A stretch of DNA of 64,000 nt from a candidate division SR1 bacterium (GTDB lineage: Bacteria > Patescibacteriota > Gracilibacteria > Absconditabacterales > Absconditicoccaceae): assembly GCA_026397475.1 (NCBI GenBank), contig JAPLUT010000006.1, positions 186,001 to 250,000 on the forward strand. Direction: 5' to 3'. Each line of letters starts with the position of its first letter. Position 1 is the stretch's first letter. Position numbers and translations under genes: made by a program. Positions 48,185 to 59,390 of the stretch are shown in pieces. Under the pieces are notes generated by a model. The model made no database searches and was not told the DNA's origin. It was given only the letters and a program-made list of their open reading frames with translations.

Positions 48185-49600
48185 ATGAAAGAAATGATGC
48201 GACATGAAAAATCATCTCAAGATGCTTGTGTCTATGATGCTGCTCAAGTTTTTCAGTCTGGAATTTTTAATCATTATATTTCTAATACTGCGTATCCTAT
48301 CAATCATGGACAGACCATCAATGCTTATCGTTTGTCATCTTATGATGAAATTCTTGCTACAGTAAAGGATTCACGAGCTTCGATTGATACCTTATGATTA
48401 TATGTTCATATTCCTTTTTGTGAACACTGTTGTGCGTTTTGTGAGTATACAGTACTTCGTTCTGGAGGAGCGGCGACTATTCAAAAAGAAGTTCAGTCTA
48501 GCTATGTAGATTTGTTGCTTAAAGAATTTGATTTATATACAACCGCTTTAAATACAGAGAAAAAAACACTTATTGGATTTGATATATGAGGTGGGACACC
48601 TTCAGTTTTGCCCGCTTCCGATGTAGAACGTATTATTACAAAAGCAAAAGAATGTTTTATTTTACCTGAAAATGTTGATATTAGTATCGAAACTACTCCC
48701 AAGATTGCAGCAGAAAGTCCAGAAAAAATTGCCGCATATTATGTTATGTGAATCAGGCGTATCAGTATGGGTGTGCAGACTATTAATGCAAAAATATTAG
48801 CACTTGTGGATCGTGTGCATACCAGTATTCAACGAAATAAACAAGCTATGCAAAATTTCCGTAATGCGTGATTTCAAAAATGCAATATCGATGTGATGTA
48901 TGGTTTAGCCGGTCAGCAGTTGGAAGATATTCAAGCTACTATAGATCATATTATTGAACTTAATCCTGAATATGTTACGCTTTATCGTACTCGTTTTAAG
49001 GGAACAAAAATTTCCCACCATGCTAAAGAGGTGAGTCTTGATGAAGTAAATAAGCAAAGTGATCTTTTGCATCATGCATTAATCACTGCTTGATATTATG
49101 GTGTTCCTTGAAAAAATACTTATTCTCGTATCATTGATGATCCGGGTACGAGTCACTATTTGACGCAAAGAGTTATTTATGGCACGCCGTATTTGTGACT
49201 TGGACTGGGTGCACAATCTTATACTATTCACACTTTGTCGTATAATCAATGAGCTGCAAGTAAGCAATTGGCTATGTATCAGAAAGCTATCGAAGACTGA
49301 TGTTTGCCTCTTCAGGATATGTATAATTTATCTCTTCCTGCTGCTATAGGAAAGTTTGTTTCTGTTTCTTTTTATTTCTGATGAATTAATCTTGCTGCTT
49401 TTCAAAAGCATTTTCAAAAATCTTTGGAATCATATTTCGCAAATGAAATTTCCTATGTTATCGAGCATTGATATATGAAATATACACAAGATTGCTTGGT
49501 TCTTACCGCCAAATGAACTAAGGTGTATAATGGAGTTATCGCATTATTTTATGCACCAGCAGTAAAAAAATATTTGCTCGATCTTTGTGAAAAAAAATAA
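48185..49600 (+). CDS. Radical-SAM protein of the HemN/HemW family, 471 aa
   Basis: The iron-sulfur motif is YVHIPFCEHCCAFCEY (CxxxCxxC). The SAM-binding block is FDIGGGTPSVLP (Gly are TGA and GGT). RRISMGVQT, NIDVMYGLAGQ and a C-terminal HemN domain (GLGLGAQSY) follow. Family members are oxygen-independent coproporphyrinogen oxidases or heme chaperones. No other heme gene is visible, and Patescibacteria usually lack heme synthesis, so the substrate is open. The next gene is another radical-SAM protein. Confidence 0.88.
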
Positions 49601-49622
49601 TTTACTTCATTATTCGCTAGCT

Positions 49623-50357
49623 ATGTTTGCTAATATTTTGCTTTCATGACCTTGTAATGCACGTTGTCCTTTTTGTATCGGCAAAAGCCTGAATAGTCAA
49701 CTTAATCAAAACAATCTCTCTCTTTTTCCTCTCAAAAATATAGATAATTTTTTACAGATTCTTATCGATAAGGGGATTACTGAAATTTCACTTACTTGAA
49801 CTACTACGGATCCTTTACTTTATCAGTATCAGACTGAACTTGTTGCTTATGTTCGTACTCGTATTCCGCAGGCAAAGATTTCTTTGCATACCAATGGTCG
49901 TCTCTTGCTTCAGCAAAAAGATATTGCTTCTCTCTATGATCGCATTTCTTTGTCTTTGCCAAGTTTTGATGAAATAACATATCATCATATGATGTGAGTT
50001 CCTGGCGTTCTTGATGTGCAAACTATTATACAACAAATTAATGTTCCTATTAAAATCTCTTGTATCGTTACTTGAGATACTACTAACGAACTTCCTTTTT
50101 TTATTCAACATTGTAAGGCGTTAGGCATTAAGAGACTTACTTTACGTATGCTGTCTCATGATATGACAAATCGAGAAACATATATTGATCCACAAAAATT
50201 ATGATGAAAGTATCTCCGCATGTTTGCTAACAATCCTGTCTATGATTTTGATTGATTGGAAGTGACTTTACGAAACTTTCAAAATAGTCAAATTTCTTGT
50301 ATTAACTTGTATAGTAGTTGATTGATAAGTAATAATTACTTGCTCGATCAAGCGTAA
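49623..50357 (+). CDS. Radical-SAM protein, 244 aa
   Basis: The cluster motif is LLSGPCNARCPFCIG (CxxxCxxC). EISLTGTTTDPLL and KISLHTNGRLLL are strand-loop features of the radical-SAM barrel. There is no C-terminal auxiliary cluster domain. The gene starts 22 bp after the HemN-like gene, so the two are probably cotranscribed from the array-bearing promoter. TGA Gly occur in the first motif. The reaction is not predictable. Confidence 0.85.
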
Positions 50358-50431
50358 TTTTTATTTCCTTGAAGAATACTGCATTTTTCCTATTGTTTCT
50401 ATGAGATTTTTAAATTTTTTTTATAAAAAAC

Positions 50432-50662
50432 ATGACTGAAGTTAATGTAGTAGATAGTAATTGAAATGAACTTGTGGCAGGGGATTCTGTTACGATTATT
50501 CAAAATTTAAAACCTAAGTGAGCCAAGGATATCAAAAAATGAACGGCTGTAAAAAATATTCGTTTGATTGATGGTGATTCTGAAGCTATAGAATGACGCG
50601 TAGATGGTGTGGTTATGGTTATAAAAACTTGTTTTGTGAAAAAACTTAGCAAGAAAAAGTAG
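50432..50662 (+). CDS. PhnA/YjdM-like C-terminal domain protein, 76 aa
   Basis: VVDSNGNELVAGDSVTII, NLKPKGAKDIKKGT and IRLIDGDSEAIEGRVDGV match the C-terminal domain of PhnA/YjdM proteins. The N-terminal zinc ribbon of full PhnA is absent. Several Gly are TGA. It follows the radical-SAM pair by about 75 bp. Role unknown; PhnA-named proteins are not proven to act on phosphonates. Confidence 0.8.
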
Positions 50663-50692
50663 CCTTATTATGTATATTATTTTCAATATGTC

Positions 50693-50720
50693 TTGTCTTT
50701 TGCTTTCTAAAAGATATTGT
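50693..50720 (+). promoter_or_regulatory. Promoter of the 50748-51107 gene
   Basis: TTGTCT, 16 bp, TATTGT, then an A-rich leader. Confidence 0.5.
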
Positions 50721-50747
50721 GTCTCATGTAAATAAAAAAATAAAACC

Positions 50748-51107
50748 ATGGCACACAAAAAAAATACAAAATTTATTCTTCCAGGAAGGATAATTTATTC
50801 ATCAAAAAAAACTGTTTATTTTTCTGATTCGGGCTATCTTATATTCCAGGATCAGCAGGGGTATTTTAGTATAAAGCATGTCGAAATAGCCGACAAAGAG
50901 TTTATTTCCTTTCCAGGAACTCCTGGTGATACCAAAGGGATATTTATAGAAGTAATCATGACAAAAGTGCATCTTGCGGTTCGCACTCCTAAGGGATGGG
51001 CTATATGGAATATTACTACTTCTCGTGGTGGATCCTGGGAACACAATGGAAGGGTTTTTGAAAGCATTGAAGTAGGAAAAATTCCTACGAAGCAAAAAAA
51101 GCATTAA
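50748..51107 (+). CDS. Orphan TGA-free hypothetical protein, 119 aa
   Basis: A beta-rich small protein (GRIIYSSKKTVYFSDSGYLI, then a Trp-containing GWAIWNITTSRGGSWEHNGR) with Lys-rich ends. Eleven Gly, none TGA. Arg codons include CGC and CGT. Own promoter and terminator. No recognised family. Confidence 0.75.
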   Translation: MAHKKNTKFILPGRIIYSSKKTVYFSDSGYLIFQDQQGYFSIKHVEIADKEFISFPGTPGDTKGIFIEVIMTKVHLAVRTPKGWAIWNITTSRGGSWEHNGRVFESIEVGKIPTKQKKH

Positions 51108-51130
51108 AGGTATGTTTATCTATTATTCTT

Positions 51131-51156
51131 GCTACTGTATCTCAGTAGCTTTTTTT
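51131..51156 (+). terminator. Terminator of the 50748-51107 gene
   Basis: GCTACTG / CAGTAGC stem with T7. Confidence 0.92.
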
Positions 51157-51167
51157 AAATTGTAAAC

Positions 51168-51196
51168 AAAAAGACCGAACGATCAGGTTCAGTCTT
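51168..51196 (-). terminator. Terminator of the peptidoglycan-hydrolase-like gene
   Basis: On minus, AAGACTGAACC / CGTTCGGTCTT with a TGAT loop and a short T tract. Confidence 0.8.
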
Positions 51197-51207
51197 TTCT
51201 TTCTTAT

Positions 51208-53118
51208 TTATTGACTAAGTGTCTCTCCGTAGGTGATTGTTTCTGGAGTTGGATTATCGATGTTTGGATTGGGTCAAGTCCTGAATGGAAAGTCTTCCGG
51301 GATATAGTATCCTTTGATTTGGCTCAAACATTTTAATACGTTTGTCTGCCAATTTATTGGGCTTGATGCATATATCTTTCCGTCTTTGTTTCCATATCTA
51401 GAAAGTTGATTGATGGTATGATATGCTCATAAGAAAGCATTGTTGAGCGTCAATGGGATTGCTCTTGCTCCTGCGTATGCAGAATAGAAAGGAACTCTAT
51501 CTCCACGATCGTTGTTTCCTACGTTACCGATATTTGCATTGGTGCTGAGGTATTTCCCAAGCGTACTTTCTGCAAATGCGATACAGATTACCATATCTTT
51601 GTCGATATTTGTATCTTTTACAACGTCCTCTCGAAATGCTACTTGTTTGTATATCCCTACACCATATCTTGTCAAAAATTGACTTTCTCTTTTTGCTAAG
51701 GTAGCTCCTGTCATAAGTTGAAGATCTGTAATATCTATCGCTCTTACGTATTTATCTCTGAGGTATTTGATTTGATATCCATCAGGCAATACTTCTTTAT
51801 TTTTTACGATACTTGCATCCAATATTTCAAAAGGATCCATTGCGATACCATCTTTGAAAATTTCAAATGTAAGGTTTGCTCATTTAGAAATAAATCCTGC
51901 ACCTCTTGTTCCTGGCTCTCATCAACTATATCCTATGAGTTGTCCTCTTCTTACTATATCACCTGGTTTAATGACAGTTTTGTTGAGGTATTGATATATC
52001 GTTACATATCCATCGGTGTGTACAATCATTGCTCGATTGATTCCTATTTCATCATTGTCTGCAACAAAATATACGATACCATTACGAGCTGCATATACTG
52101 GAGTTCCTTGTGTTGCTTGTACTTGGATTCCTATATGAGGCACTCCGTATTCTTTTTGGAAATTCATATCGCCGAAATAGGTTTGAATGTTTTCAATTGG
52201 ATATATCGGCCATGCTAGAGGATATGCTTCATTGTCATTCTCTAAATTATTGAGTAGCGTTAGCTTTTTTTCCATATCAAAGTCTGTTTTGTATACTCAT
52301 TTTTTGATATCTTTAATGAGTTCTACCGTTTTATCATATACCCCTTTTGTGCTTTCAAAGAAGTTATTTATGCTTAATTGTCTTTGTGTTTTATCGTTTT
52401 GATAAAGCTTCATAAATTGAAGCAAATAGTTTTTTTTCTGTTGTAATTTTTCTATTTCATTTTGATATTCTTCTATGGCGTCTTTAGTTCTAGATTTTAA
52501 CTCATTAAGTTTTTTAATCGTTTCTAGTTGTACTTGCTCATTTTCTTTAAAATTACTCATAAGATCATTCAACTGAAGTATCATAGATTGGACAAGGGTG
52601 TCGTTTGCGAGCGTACGTGGGATGTTGTCTGAATTGACTAATAGTTTTATCTCATCGATGGTATTTGTATCTTCGTTATAGAGTTTATTATCTAGTTTGT
52701 AGATGAAGTTTGAAAAGTCTTCTATGTATTGTTTTGTATCTACCATACCTGATCTTGATGCTTGAATATCTTTGTACGTAACTATCATAAGTTTTTTGTA
52801 GGTAGCTATCTTTTGAAGCTGCTCGCTGATAGTATCTGTCGTTTGATTGATTGTTTGAATTACGTTTACGATTTCTTTCCTTGTTGCTCTATATTTGTCT
52901 GAGATAACGTTTCCGGTTCCTCTTTCTTTTTCGTCCAGAGTGTAGAGTTGTTGAATTACCCCATCAAGATTATTTTTAAGATCTTGCATGTTATTTGTAG
53001 CGATTTGTACATCAAAATTTGTCGCTTCAGCTGCGCTAGTGTCTAGTTCTTGTGCTCTACATAGATTTACTGATCCCATGAGAAGCAGTATACATATAAC
53101 TCAAATTCTTTTTTTCAT
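51208..53118 (-). CDS. Coiled-coil protein with degenerate M23 (LytM) domain and transglycosylase-like domain, 636 aa
   Basis: A signal peptide (MKKRIGVICILLLMG) is followed by about 240 residues of coiled coil. A LytM/M23 fold comes next, with PHIGIQV where active enzymes have HxGxD, and IYQYLN where they have HxH, so zinc ligands are lost. A C-terminal domain with AFAESTLGKYLSTNANIGNV and VGNND resembles SLT/lysozyme-like domains, with Glu in FAEST as candidate catalyst. The plan (EnvC-like plus muramidase) suggests wall remodelling at division. TGA Gly present. An upstream ATG at 53127 is possible. Confidence 0.8.
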
Positions 53119-53232
53119 AAGTAACATATAATAATATAAACTATACTTTATCAGACATAAATTTTATACTACTCCTTATTCTTCGGGGAGCTGTCTTTCT
53201 CTATAATTATATTCCAAATCCATGAAATAACC

Positions 53233-53254
53233 AAAAAACCGTGCTTAGAGCACG
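53233..53254 (-). terminator. Terminator of the MFS-like gene
   Basis: Minus-strand stem CGTGCT / AGCACG followed by T6. Confidence 0.75.
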
Positions 53255-53301
53255 ATTTTATCCTTGACAAAATGACTTAAATAATTGTGGTTTATCCTAA
53301 C

Positions 53302-53334
53302 GGATGTAATTTGCCTTTTGGGCGTAATTCATCC
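53302..53334. repeat. Small palindrome between two minus-strand genes
   Basis: GGATG and CATCC close a stem with a bulge (GGATGTAATT / AATTCATCC) around GCC..GGC. The rest of 53119-53380 shows no gene. Confidence 0.45.
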
Positions 53335-53380
53335 CTTTGGAATGTAGCTTAATTATATTAGGTAAATTACATAAAATATG

Positions 53381-54556
53381 TTATTCTTTAGTCAAATCTG
53401 AAGCATCAAATTTTTTGATGAAAAATGGCATGAGTAAGAGGATTAATCAAAAGAAAAAGAAACTTATCTTCATTCCTACAACCTTATTAAGATAGTCTGA
53501 TGCGATCATAATAAGAAAAATGATAATACTTGTGGCAATTCCATATGCAGCTGAGCCATATTCTTTTCTATGATCGTCACCAATATGGAAATAATATCTT
53601 CATTCTAGTAGATTAACTGCTATTCCAAAAAATGCTCAAATAAAGAATCAGGAAATTTTTAAAGTAATATAATATTCGTACTTATCTATGATGTGGGGAA
53701 AATAGATGGTTGTAAGTCAGAAAATAATTGTAAAAATGATGGCTATATTTTTTCTGTTTCTTAGAAAAAATGCTGATACGATATGTCCTAATATTGCTCC
53801 AACAAATGATATAACGATAATTATTATCGAACTTTTTGGTGTTCTTTGGAAGAGATCGACTCCTATTTCTAGCATTTTTTGTCAGATGGCTGTTGATATT
53901 GCTCGTAATGCTCCTATGGGTAAGAGTAGCCGTATATATTTTTTTATAATTATTCCTATGTTGGGAAGTGAATGTTTAAGTGTTTGCATAAGTGGTTTTT
54001 TTTCAAAGTGAGTATCGTAATTCATTCCCATAGTTAGTATGCTTCCTAAGACTAAGAATGCTATAATTATTTGAAATCAGTCTACTCATCGTTTCCCAAA
54101 AATAGCGAATCATAAATAACTTCCTAGCAGTATTCATGATAGGATGGCGACGTTAATTATTCCATTTATCTTTGCTTCTCCGTGTTCTGATCTTTGGATT
54201 TCTATACTAAGAATTATTGATTTTATAATTAGCCAAGTACTATATGCAAATCCGATGCTACTTACGAGCAAAATAAATACTCGAAAAGGGTAGTAGTTAA
54301 GTATGTTTCCTATGATTAAACAAACTATTGCAATTAGTCATGCGAAAATAGTAATGTTTTTTTTGCGAAATTTGTATGCTATAGCAGATCAGACAATATA
54401 TGCCAACATTCCTCATAAGCTAAGATATCCTGCTATTTCTTCTAGTGATATATGTACGTTTTTGAGATAAGATCGAAGAAAAAATTTGAGCATAGAAATA
54501 AATACGCTTCGCAGGAAGGTTATTATAACGAATAGCATAAGATTTTTATGTTTCAT
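53381..54556 (-). CDS. MFS-like transporter, 391 aa
   Basis: About eleven to twelve hydrophobic helices in two halves with a central basic loop (KPLMQTLKHSLPNIG). Individual helices contain LSLGGMLAYIVGSAIAYKF and GYLGFAIFGKRGV-type sequence with TGA Gly. The layout fits a major-facilitator transporter; the substrate is not readable. It starts 12 bp after the HIT-family gene on the same strand, so they are one operon. Confidence 0.75.
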
Positions 54557-54568
54557 AGATTATATGTC

Positions 54569-55024
54569 TTATAAAAATGTTTTTTTATAGGTTTGAGCTG
54601 TTTTGCTATATGTTTTTTCGTCTAGAAATATACGAGTATCTTCGTTCTGATGCTTAAGTGTCTGTATGTGGACTCCTACGTTAGGTAAAATATGAAAATG
54701 TAGGTGATTGATAGACTTATTTATTATCTTGTCTTTTACTAGTCCATCTCTAAGAAGTAAACTTATATCTTTGTACTTGCTGTGTAATTTTTTTGCTCGT
54801 TTGTCTACAAGACTATACATTTCTTTGCGTTCTCCATCGGAAAGTTCTGTGAGGAGATTGGCATGTCTCTTAGGAATAATTACCAGATGGTGCTTTGTGT
54901 ACGGAGCACGTGAGGGTAGTACCATAAAATATTTCCCTTCTTCGAGAATATTTTCTGGCTTTTCGTGACAAAATGGGCATATGTGGTTTTTTTGTAATTC
55001 TTTTACTATTCTAGTATATCTCAT
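54569..55024 (-). CDS. HIT-family protein, 151 aa
   Basis: The histidine triad is SINHLHFHILP (HxHxH), as in HINT/GalT-like nucleotide hydrolases. ICPFCHEKPE may bind zinc, and HHLVIIPKRHA is a family block. I start at the ATG at 55024 (MRYTRIVKEL); in-frame ATGs at 55027 and 55051 are alternatives. No TGA is used. It is upstream of the MFS-like gene. Confidence 0.88.
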   Translation of the reverse strand: MRYTRIVKELQKNHICPFCHEKPENILEEGKYFMVLPSRAPYTKHHLVIIPKRHANLLTELSDGERKEMYSLVDKRAKKLHSKYKDISLLLRDGLVKDKIINKSINHLHFHILPNVGVHIQTLKHQNEDTRIFLDEKTYSKTAQTYKKTFL

Positions 55025-55150
55025 CATATATAAGGTATAAAAAAATGGCATTTTATTTTTTTGTTTGCGTCTCAGTATAAAAAATTATCTTCTGATTGCA
55101 AACTTAGATGCTTCCCTCCTTCCCTGGAAGTGTTCTTTATTTTTATCTAT

Positions 55151-55178
55151 TGACTTATTTTTTGTTATGTATATAAAA
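55151..55178 (+). promoter_or_regulatory. Promoter of the 55204-55581 gene
   Basis: TTGACT, 16 bp, TATAAA, then an A-rich leader. Confidence 0.65.
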
Positions 55179-55203
55179 TACATACATATAAAAAAGAAAC
55201 ATT

Positions 55204-55581
55204 ATGAAAAAATTTATTACAATTTTGAGAGTGGTATTGGCTATATTACTTACGGTTGGTACTATCTATTCGGTTTATCAGTGGCCAGGACAAACCTTGG
55301 TTGCGATCTTTGTCTTAGCAAAAGCGAAGGAGCATTGGGAAGCTGTCTGGGTGGTTATTGTAACTGCGATCCTTTCTTCTATCGGTGGGGCATTACTGCT
55401 TTGGGTAATTCATTTTTTCTTTACCGGTGATATATTCATTGATAACCACAGCGTTTGGCCTGTTGGCTTTCTGTTCACGAGTGTCTACGTAATGGGACTT
55501 CTTATAGAGGAGGACCAGCGTAAGCCATATATTTGGCTTTGGTCACAGGTGAGAAAATTTAAAAAAACAGCAATGATTTAA
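55204..55581 (+). CDS. Orphan TGA-free membrane protein, 125 aa
   Basis: Three or four hydrophobic helices (FITILRVVLAILLTVGTIY, VWVVIVTAILSSIGGALLLW, PVGFLFTSVYVMGLLI) with short loops and a basic tail. Seven Gly, none TGA. Own promoter and a strong terminator. Function unknown. Confidence 0.75.
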   Translation: MKKFITILRVVLAILLTVGTIYSVYQWPGQTLVAIFVLAKAKEHWEAVWVVIVTAILSSIGGALLLWVIHFFFTGDIFIDNHSVWPVGFLFTSVYVMGLLIEEDQRKPYIWLWSQVRKFKKTAMI

Positions 55582-55605
55582 TCATTGGCTGTCTTATCAT
55601 TAGCG

Positions 55606-55633
55606 TCTGGAAGTTTCCTTCCAGATTTTTTTT
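55606..55633 (+). terminator. Terminator of the 55204-55581 gene
   Basis: TCTGGAAG / CTTCCAGA stem with a TTTC loop and T9. Confidence 0.93.
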
Positions 55634-55653
55634 AAAATAGAGAGAGGTAATTG

Positions 55654-58152
55654 TTAGATTTCTATTGTCTTGTCTCGGATATCCATCTGTTGAATTTGTT
55701 GGCTGTGCGTTATAGTATAGAACTTCATTTCTCTTTGTTTTACAAAATCTTCTAGCATGTCGGCTACTTTTCCTACAGTATCTGCATCGAGATTATTTAT
55801 TGTTTCATCTAAGAAAAGGATAGGCGAGTTGATGTATGATGAAATAGCTAGCATTCGTACCAGTTTTAGAATGATCCTTTGTCCTCAACTTAAACTTTTG
55901 GTATCTCTTTCTCCTTTTGCGTCTATGATTTTCGCGTCTAATTCTATCTTGTCTGCTTCATTTCTTAGTTGGAGGCTTATTTGATACTCTACTATTTGTG
56001 CGAGATAATTGTTTATAATATCGTTCAATGCTGGTAAATGGTCCTGGATAACTAGTAACAAAAGTTCTTTAGAAAAAATCGTATAGAGGTTCCCTAGTAT
56101 CGTTTCTTGTTCTTCTAGTTTCTGTCTTTCGAGTTGATGCTCTTTAAACTCGTTTACGAGCAAATCTATATCATGATAATATTGTTTCATAATTCAATGA
56201 TTTCTTTCCAAACGTGCTGTAGTGGGAGCGTCTATTTTTTCTTTTTCTTGTGCTATCTTTTTTCGTTCTTGTTCTTTTTCTTCTATTGTTGTGATACTCT
56301 CTAGAAGTTGTTTTTCTAATGATTCTTTTTGAGTACTAGCTTTTTGTATTTGTGTTTTTCGTTCTTCTATCTGTTTAACTTCTTGTTCTAATTCGTTTAT
56401 TTTTTTGTCTAAATCTTTGATTTCTTTATCTTGGTTTACATATTCTGTGTATGTTTTTTCAATTGTTTTATACTCTATTGTATTCAAAAATACTTTAATA
56501 GTTTCGATATTTTTCTCTACTTCTTTTTGTGTTTTTTCTAAATTTTCTATTTTTTTTTCATCTTTTTTTACTTCTATTTTACTCAATGCACTTAGCTCTG
56601 TTTTTAGTTTTTTAATTGTTGCTTCGATCTGTTCCTGTTGATCGGCAAATCATTTTTTTTGTTGATCTAATTGATCAAAAGTTTTTTTGTTGATTACTTT
56701 GATAAATGGACATGGTAAAGCTATTTTTTCACAAGCGTAGCTGGCTTGAGTCTCGATATTTTTTTCTAATTCATTCAATGTTTTTAAGATATTTTTTAAC
56801 TGATTTTCTTGATCAATTATTTTTTCTTCGAGATGCTTTTTCTGGGTGATATTTCTTTCTGCTTCGTTTTTTGCAACCAATTGTTCGTTTTGTATTTGTA
56901 GTTGAATATTTTTAATTTCTTCGCTTCACTTTTTCCCTTCGTTGATAAGGGTTTGAATCAAGAAATAACTATTGAGTATTGTGATTCCTCATTCTTCACT
57001 GATGGTTGATTCTGTTCATTGTTCTTTGATGAAATTCCAAATCTCTTTTTTTGGAAGGGAACTTTCCTTGCTATTTTGTTGAGAAATTATTTCTGTTTTT
57101 TGTGATTTTAAGCTTTCTATTTTTTTCTCGTCAATTCCTTCTATTTTTTTTTGGAGCGTTGAAATGCTTGTAGAAAGTGACTTCTCTTCTGTTTGGAGTT
57201 CTTTTATTTTTTTCTGTCATTGCGCTATATCTTTTTGGATGCTTTCTTCTTGGTGGTGTAATTTTTGTTCTTCTGTTTTTTTGTTTTCAATATATTTGTG
57301 GAGTTCTTCTTCTCGATGTGTAGGAAAATCTTTGAGTGAAAAATTGCTCATTTGTACTTTTTCTTCTATCATTTTTCGTTCATCAAAAAATTGCTCATAT
57401 GCTTTTGTGTCTATGGCGTTATTTAATAATTCTTTTGTTGAGCTGAACGTAGAGAGGTAGTTTTGTATGTTGTTCTTTAGCTTTTCGTCGTATTTGGAAA
57501 TATCAGTTTTAGATTTTATTTTGTATCGAATTTCTCTTTTTTTGTCTGCTAGTACTTCTTTTGCTTCATCTATTCCCATGAGATTGAATACGTTTTTTAG
57601 AATCGTTAGTCTATCTACCGGAGTGAGTTCAAAAATATTGTCAGAATCCTGCATCAAAAATATTGTATTCATGATAACCTCTCTAGGTGGCAAAAATGTT
57701 TGCAGATTTTGCTGGAGGTCGGTTTCATTTTTGAAATTTACTTCGTCTCGTTTCAAGCCAGGATGCTTTCTAAGAATATTTTCAATATCAGTATCGTTTT
57801 CTACAGGATTATGCTCATTAAAGTCAGGTAAGTTGCCTTCCAATATATATAGTTTTGACTCGCAAGAATCCTTAGATTTTCATTTTTTGATATTTCTTAT
57901 GATGAGGTAGGTGCTTTGATTCACTTCACAGATAATTTTTATAAATCCTGTTTTGGATTTGGTATTTAGAATGTTTCTATTGCTATATTTATAGAGTCCA
58001 TAAATGGGTCCATCAAAGAAAAGGAAGCTTTTCCCTGATCCGATAGGGGCTTTGATAAGTACTTTCCCGGTATTGAAAAAAACACTCAGGAGTTTGTCCT
58101 GAAAGGGTCAGATGTTTTTATAAGATATGGCTATGAGATTGAGCAGTTTCGT
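55654..58152 (-). CDS. sbcC: SbcC/Rad50-like ATPase, 832 aa, apparent ACG start
   Basis: Walker A is KAPIGSGKSFLFFDGP near the N terminus. Long coiled coils fill the middle, with a Cys pair at the turn (YACEKIALPCPF) that may replace the usual CPxC hook. The C terminus has the ABC signature SLSGGQRIILKLVR (first Gly is TGA), Walker B ILFLDETINNLD and ITHSQQIQ. With SbcD it forms a DNA-end-processing nuclease. No ATG precedes the domain in frame after a TAG at 58153-58155. The first codon is ACG, then KLLNLIAISYKNIGPF. An ATG ten codons before that TAG is in the same frame. Confidence 0.85.
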
Positions 58153-58219
58153 CTATTTGCTAAGATAAATACTTAGAGTAAGCATAAAAATATCTTGTAT
58201 AAAAACAACTATTTATTTT

Positions 58220-58302
58220 TTTGAGGCTCCGCTGGGGTCTCCAGTTTTGGAGATTTTTCCGGACTAGACTGTCAGAGCCATCTTTCCAGCATTTGAACCT
58301 CA
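58220..58302. ncRNA. Structured GC-richer element, possible small RNA or dispersed repeat
   Basis: The 303-bp gap between sbcC and sortase holds a nested fold: TTGAGG (58220) pairs with CCTCAA (58302), GCTGG with CCAGC, and TCTCCA with TGGAGA inside. No T tract follows, and it matches no RNA class I can name. The rest of the gap is AT-rich with probable promoters for the two divergent genes. Confidence 0.35.
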
Positions 58303-58455
58303 ATACGGTATATCTCGAGATGTGTTTATAATATTATTATAATGTTATTTTCTCTTTCTGTCAAGGGCTACTGGTGAGGGATATTTGATTTTTTGGCTTT
58401 TATCCGAATGTGGAGTATAATAGTAAGGAATTTAAAATTTAAAATTATTAACGAT

Positions 58456-59286
58456 ATGCATTGATTATATGGACAGCATGGTACTCATTCAAAGAAACGT
58501 TCATTTCGACAAGAGATTAGAACTTTTGCGCTTTTTTTTGTTGCTGTTTTTGTGATTATTCTTGTATTTACGAATCTTAATCTCTTCGCATCTAACTTTG
58601 TTGGCTTGTTTGAATGAGAAATTCATCCTATTGCCGCTATTGCTACTTCTATTGTTTCTGAAGATAGTAATATTTCTACTATTGTGGATACGGCACAAAA
58701 AAATGATATAGAGATTCAGGGACTCCTCAAAAACTATCAACAAACCACCGATGTAAATACCTTGACCCCGTCAACCGAAGAAGGACTTCAATCTCATCTG
58801 ATGGATTATAATTTTTCTTTTAATACCGTCCCTCCTGTGGATAGAGTTATTATCCCTTCTTTGTGACTTGATGTCCCTATTGTTACCAATGAAAATATGA
58901 AGGTCGTAGATTTTTCAACCGCAGATTTTGATAAAGAACTTAATGAATGAATAGTTAAATATCCTACTACTCCTGCTCCTGGACAAGAGGGGAATACCTT
59001 ATTGTTTGGTCATACGAGTTATGTGATCTGGAAAACTAATCCTTTTGGAACTATCTTTAAAGATCTTCCTAGGCTCAAAGATAATACCTTGATTCAAGTA
59101 TTGCGAGAATGAAAGTTATATGAATATAGGGTTATTGATCTTTTTGTAGTGTTTCCAAAACAAGTCGCTGCTCAGTATATGACCTATCAAAATGCCTGAG
59201 GAAGTTATATTACTTTGATGGGATGTTATCCTTTAGGTACCGATAAAAAGAGGATTATGGTTGTTGCTAAGTTGATTACTAGTTAA
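58456..59286 (+). CDS. Sortase, 276 aa
   Basis: A basic N terminus and one membrane helix (FALFFVAVFVIILVFTNLNL) are followed by a linker and a sortase domain. The catalytic His is in NTLLFGHTSY, the Cys in LMGCYPLGTDKKR and the Arg in the same block. Sortases link surface proteins through C-terminal signals. No LPxTG-type protein is obvious in this window, so the substrate is elsewhere or its signal is atypical. TGA Gly present. Confidence 0.9.
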
Positions 59287-59356
59287 GAAACTACATTGCA
59301 ATTCACTAGGAAAATCTTATATAAAGAGCAATTAAGATATGCTTTTTTATATATAC

Positions 59357-59384
59357 AAAAGCTTTACTATCAAAGCTTTTTTTG
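59357..59384 (+). terminator. Terminator of the sortase gene
   Basis: AAAGCTTT / AAAGCTTT (self-complementary) with an ACTATC loop and a T tract. Confidence 0.8.
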
Positions 59385-59390
59385 TTTTCC

